NCBI GenBank assembly: GCA_039180385.1
Contig: JBCDDJ010000380.1
Coordinates: 1 to 6,603 of the forward strand
Origin: SIO4C1 sp039180385
Lineage (GTDB): Bacteria; Cyanobacteriota; Cyanobacteriia; Phormidesmidales; Phormidesmidaceae
DNA: 6,603 nt
Direction: 5' to 3'
Notes under the pieces: model-generated
Told to the model about the DNA's origin: nothing
Database searches by the model: none
What the model saw: only the letters and a program-made list of their open reading frames with translations
Program-made: the position numbers and the translations under genes
Shown here: positions 4,825 to 6,603 of the stretch, in pieces
Layout: each line of letters starts with the position of its first letter
How positions within the stretch are numbered: position 1 is the first letter of the stretch

Positions 4825-5511
4825 ATGCGTGCGTTTAAGCATTTCGACACCATCATGGCGCTGTTTGTGACGGTGCTGCTGATTTCTAATGTGGCCTCCA
4901 CCAAGATCGTAGATTTTGGCTTTTTGACCTTTGACGGGGGCACGCTGCTGTTTCCGCTCAGCTACATTTTTGGCGACATTCTCACTGAGGTCTACGGCTA
5001 TGGCCGAGCCCGTAAGGTGATTTGGGTAGGGTTTGCTGCGGCTATGGTAATGGCGGTTACGTTTATGGTGGTCGGGGCGCTGCCTGCGGCCTCTGATTGG
5101 CCCAACCAGGACGCTTACGACACCATTTTGGGGCTGACGCCGCGCATCGTCTTTGCTAGTTTGATTGCCTACTTTGCCGGGAATTTTTCTAACTCATATA
5201 TCCTGGCAAAACTCAAGGTTTTTACCCGGGGTAGACGACTATGGATGCGGACCATTAGCTCGACCCTGGTGGGACAGGTACTGGATACGGCCATCTTTAT
5301 CTTGGTGGCATTTTGGGGGCTATTTCCGGTGGGGTTGATGGTGACCCTGGTGGTGTCAAACTATGTTTTTAAGTGCGGCGTCGAAATTGTGTTTACCCCC
5401 CTCACTTACTGGATAACGGGTTGGCTCAAACAGCAAGAGCACGAAGATTACTACGATACTCATACAGACTTTAATCCGTTTCAGCTCAAGGGGTTAAACG
5501 TTGAAAGCTAA
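4825..5511 (+). CDS. yhhQ: Queuosine precursor transporter (QPTR/YhhQ family, COG1738)
   Basis: The 228-residue product is an integral inner-membrane protein with about six hydrophobic segments (roughly 9-28, 40-55, 65-86, 106-128, 146-165 and 168-195). Family signatures are SNVASTK (21-27), the strongly conserved FPLSYIFGDILTEVYGYG (43-60), N120 with NSY (123-125), and VGQVLDT (149-155). Members import queuine, preQ0 or preQ1 for making queuosine in the wobble position of GUN-anticodon tRNAs; E. coli YhhQ (about 221 residues) is the reference. The N-terminus KHFDTIMALFVTVLLISN fits the family, supporting the ATG at 4825, though only a weak AGG precedes it. The polar tail (201-228) is cytoplasmic or variable. 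The rsmA start lies 14 bases after the stop, so the two are probably co-transcribed. No preQ1-riboswitch-like aptamer was recognised in the 124-base leader. Confidence 0.92.
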   Translation: MRAFKHFDTIMALFVTVLLISNVASTKIVDFGFLTFDGGTLLFPLSYIFGDILTEVYGYGRARKVIWVGFAAAMVMAVTFMVVGALPAASDWPNQDAYDTILGLTPRIVFASLIAYFAGNFSNSYILAKLKVFTRGRRLWMRTISSTLVGQVLDTAIFILVAFWGLFPVGLMVTLVVSNYVFKCGVEIVFTPLTYWITGWLKQQEHEDYYDTHTDFNPFQLKGLNVES

Positions 5512-5517
5512 AAGGAG
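5512..5517 (+). promoter_or_regulatory. Shine-Dalgarno site that decides the rsmA TTG start
   Basis: AAGGAG begins directly after the transporter stop codon and is followed by an 8-base spacer to TTG at 5526-5528. This places the start of rsmA at the rare codon and suggests translation coupled to the end of the upstream gene. Confidence 0.75.
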
Positions 5518-5525
5518 ATACCAAC

Positions 5526-6353
5526 TTGGGGCGACCTCGAAAACGGTTTGGGCAGCACTGGCTGCGAGATGAGAAAATTTTGCAGCAAATTATCGAGGCA
5601 GCGACGATTGAGACCTGCGATCGCATCCTTGAAATTGGCCCCGGTCAAGGCACCCTGACCAAACGGTTAGTCTCGCTATCTGACGCCGTCACCGCAGTCG
5701 AAATTGACCGAGACCTTTGCCGCACCCTGACTATCCAGTTTGAGAAAAACAAACACTTTCATCTAATCCAGGGCGACATTCTCGATCTCGATTTAGAAAA
5801 GGCACTACTCAACCAGCCCGATTTTCAACACCCCAATAAAGTCGTCGCCAACATTCCCTACTACATCACCGGCCCCCTCCTCGAAAAACTACTCGGCAGG
5901 ATTCGCCAGCCCAACCCGCGCCCCTTTGACAGCATCGTGCTGCTGCTACAAAAAGAAGTGGCCGACCGACTCTACGCCCCCCCCGGCACCAAAACCTTCG
6001 GAGCCCTGTCCGTGCGGGTGCAGTACCTGGCCGACTGCGAGCTGATTTGCCCGGTCCCCGCCAAAGCCTTCAAGCCCCCGCCAAAAGTTGAATCCGCCGT
6101 CGTGCGTCTCCGCCCCCGCCCCTTTCCGATTTCTGCCCAAAACCCTAAACTGCTGGATCAGCTGGTCAAGGTGGGCTTTTCTCAAAAGCGCAAAATGCTG
6201 CGCAACAACCTCAAAGGCTTGATCGACCGGGACCTACTCAATGCCCTACTCGAAGACATGGCCCTTAATCCCCAGGCTCGAGCAGAGGATTTGAGCGTGC
6301 CGAGTTGGGTGACACTGAGTAATCGACTAACCGATACATTAACCGAATCCTAA
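5526..6353 (+). CDS. rsmA: 16S rRNA dimethyladenosine transferase RsmA (KsgA)
   Basis: The 275-residue enzyme uses S-adenosylmethionine to dimethylate A1518 and A1519 in the 3'-terminal hairpin of 16S rRNA during late 30S assembly. Motifs are complete: RKRFGQHWL (5-13) at the N-terminus, SAM-binding EIGPGQG (36-42), VEID (58-61), GDI (83-85), the catalytic NIPYYI (109-114, equivalent to NLPY in E. coli), LLLQKEVADRL (139-149), KAFKPPPKVESAV (180-192) and FSQKRKMLRNNL (218-229) in the C-terminal rRNA-contacting domain. Length matches the family (about 270). The start codon is TTG, chosen because it follows an excellent ribosome site and gives the N-terminus seen in cyanobacterial homologues. 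It sits directly behind the queuosine-precursor transporter gene and ahead of ispE. Loss of this methylation gives kasugamycin resistance in other bacteria. Confidence 0.97.
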   Translation: MGRPRKRFGQHWLRDEKILQQIIEAATIETCDRILEIGPGQGTLTKRLVSLSDAVTAVEIDRDLCRTLTIQFEKNKHFHLIQGDILDLDLEKALLNQPDFQHPNKVVANIPYYITGPLLEKLLGRIRQPNPRPFDSIVLLLQKEVADRLYAPPGTKTFGALSVRVQYLADCELICPVPAKAFKPPPKVESAVVRLRPRPFPISAQNPKLLDQLVKVGFSQKRKMLRNNLKGLIDRDLLNALLEDMALNPQARAEDLSVPSWVTLSNRLTDTLTES

Positions 6354-6493
6354 AACGAATCATAGAAAAGATAGGGAAGGGCAGGAGGATGGGAGAGGAT
6401 AGATTTTAGCTCTGTTCTAACTTCTCCACCTCCCCTTCTCCCCCTCTCCCCTTCCCCTCCTCCTCCCCTATCTCCCCACCTCCCACCTCCTAA
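6354..6493. repeat. rsmA-ispE spacer: purine block then long pyrimidine tract with G-quadruplex pattern on the minus strand
   Basis: A purine-rich block (6369-6398) is followed by a pyrimidine tract (about 6421-6490) ending just before the ispE ATG. The tract has seven C-runs of three to five bases (6432-6435, 6440-6444, 6448-6451, 6454-6457, 6465-6468, 6474-6477, 6482-6484) with loops of two to seven bases. The minus strand therefore carries a multi-G4 motif and the plus strand a possible i-motif. The purine block and 6442-6473 are imperfectly complementary. It belongs to the same repeat flavour as 2622-2720. No Shine-Dalgarno site for ispE is visible. Confidence 0.7.
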
Positions 6494-6603
6494 ATGAAAA
6501 CCTACTCCCTCCTCGCTGCGGCCAAAATTAACCTCTACCTTGAAATCATTGGCAATCGCTCTGATGGCTTTCACGAGCTAGTGATGGTGATGCAAAGCGT
6601 TAA
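6494..6603 (+). CDS. ispE: 4-diphosphocytidyl-2-C-methyl-D-erythritol kinase IspE (partial, 3' end outside window)
   Basis: The first 36 codons plus two bases are present. The product begins with LLAAAKINLYLEIIGNRSDGFHELVMVMQSV (6-36). The AKINLYLEIIGNRSDGFHE block is the N-terminal substrate-binding signature of the GHMP kinase IspE, in which the lysine after AA and the DGFHE loop are conserved. The enzyme phosphorylates the 2-hydroxyl of CDP-methylerythritol with ATP, the fourth step of the methylerythritol phosphate route to isoprenoids, including carotenoids and the phytyl chain of chlorophyll. The ATG at 6494 is the natural start. It follows rsmA on the same strand after a 140-base low-complexity spacer, so it may be read from the rsmA transcript or from a promoter I cannot identify. 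The GHMP ATP-binding motif lies beyond the window. Confidence 0.93.
   Translation, partial: MKTYSLLAAAKINLYLEIIGNRSDGFHELVMVMQSV

Noticed and set aside
1..6603. tRNA or rRNA genes, insertion sequences, phage or defence genes
   Set aside because: No cloverleaf, transposase motif, terminal inverted repeat with target duplication, or defence-family signature was seen on either strand.

Overview
The window is cyanobacterial. It carries four copies of the HIP1 palindrome GCGATCGC (102-109, 2613-2620, 3991-3998, 5617-5624), heptameric tandem repeats of the kind common in cyanobacterial intergenic DNA, a DUF3082-type small membrane protein, and the rsmA-ispE gene pair often adjacent in this phylum. 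Coding DNA is moderately GC-rich (58% in the stretch counted inside the helicase gene). The low-complexity pyrimidine/purine spacers would fit a filamentous Leptolyngbya- or Nodosilinea-like lineage, but the genus is a guess.

Layout. Bases 2-712 (+) are the 3' end of a Ski2-like DEAD/DEAH-box RNA helicase. Bases 713-1073 are a spacer with an inverted repeat, a strong intrinsic terminator acting on the minus strand, and a 33% GC stretch. Bases 1074-2573 (-) encode an iron-sulfur photolyase of the FeS-BCP / prokaryotic (6-4) class. A 281-base divergent spacer follows, with a homopurine tract and a heptamer repeat. Bases 2855-3703 (+) encode a GT25-like glycosyltransferase. Bases 3798-4118 (-) encode a DUF3082 membrane protein. 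Bases 4287-4700 (+) encode a VOC-fold protein. Bases 4825-5511 (+) encode a queuosine-precursor transporter, followed after 14 bases by rsmA (5526-6353, +) with a TTG start. After a spacer with an exceptional C-rich/G-rich tract, ispE begins at 6494 and runs off the end.

How the genes fit together. The right end is a plausible co-transcribed set. The transporter feeds tRNA queuosine modification, rsmA dimethylates 16S rRNA, and ispE makes isoprenoid precursors. The first two share a translation-quality theme, while ispE looks like a conserved neighbour without an obvious functional link. The left and middle genes are mostly single transcription units on alternating strands, covering RNA metabolism, UV-damage repair, surface glycan synthesis and two poorly characterised proteins.

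I see no defence system, mobile element, CRISPR array or tRNA/rRNA gene. The most unusual parts are non-coding: the AT-rich structured region closed by a UUCG-capped terminator downstream of the photolyase, and the seven-run G-quadruplex/i-motif sequence directly before ispE. All functional calls come from reading motifs by eye; no database search was run.
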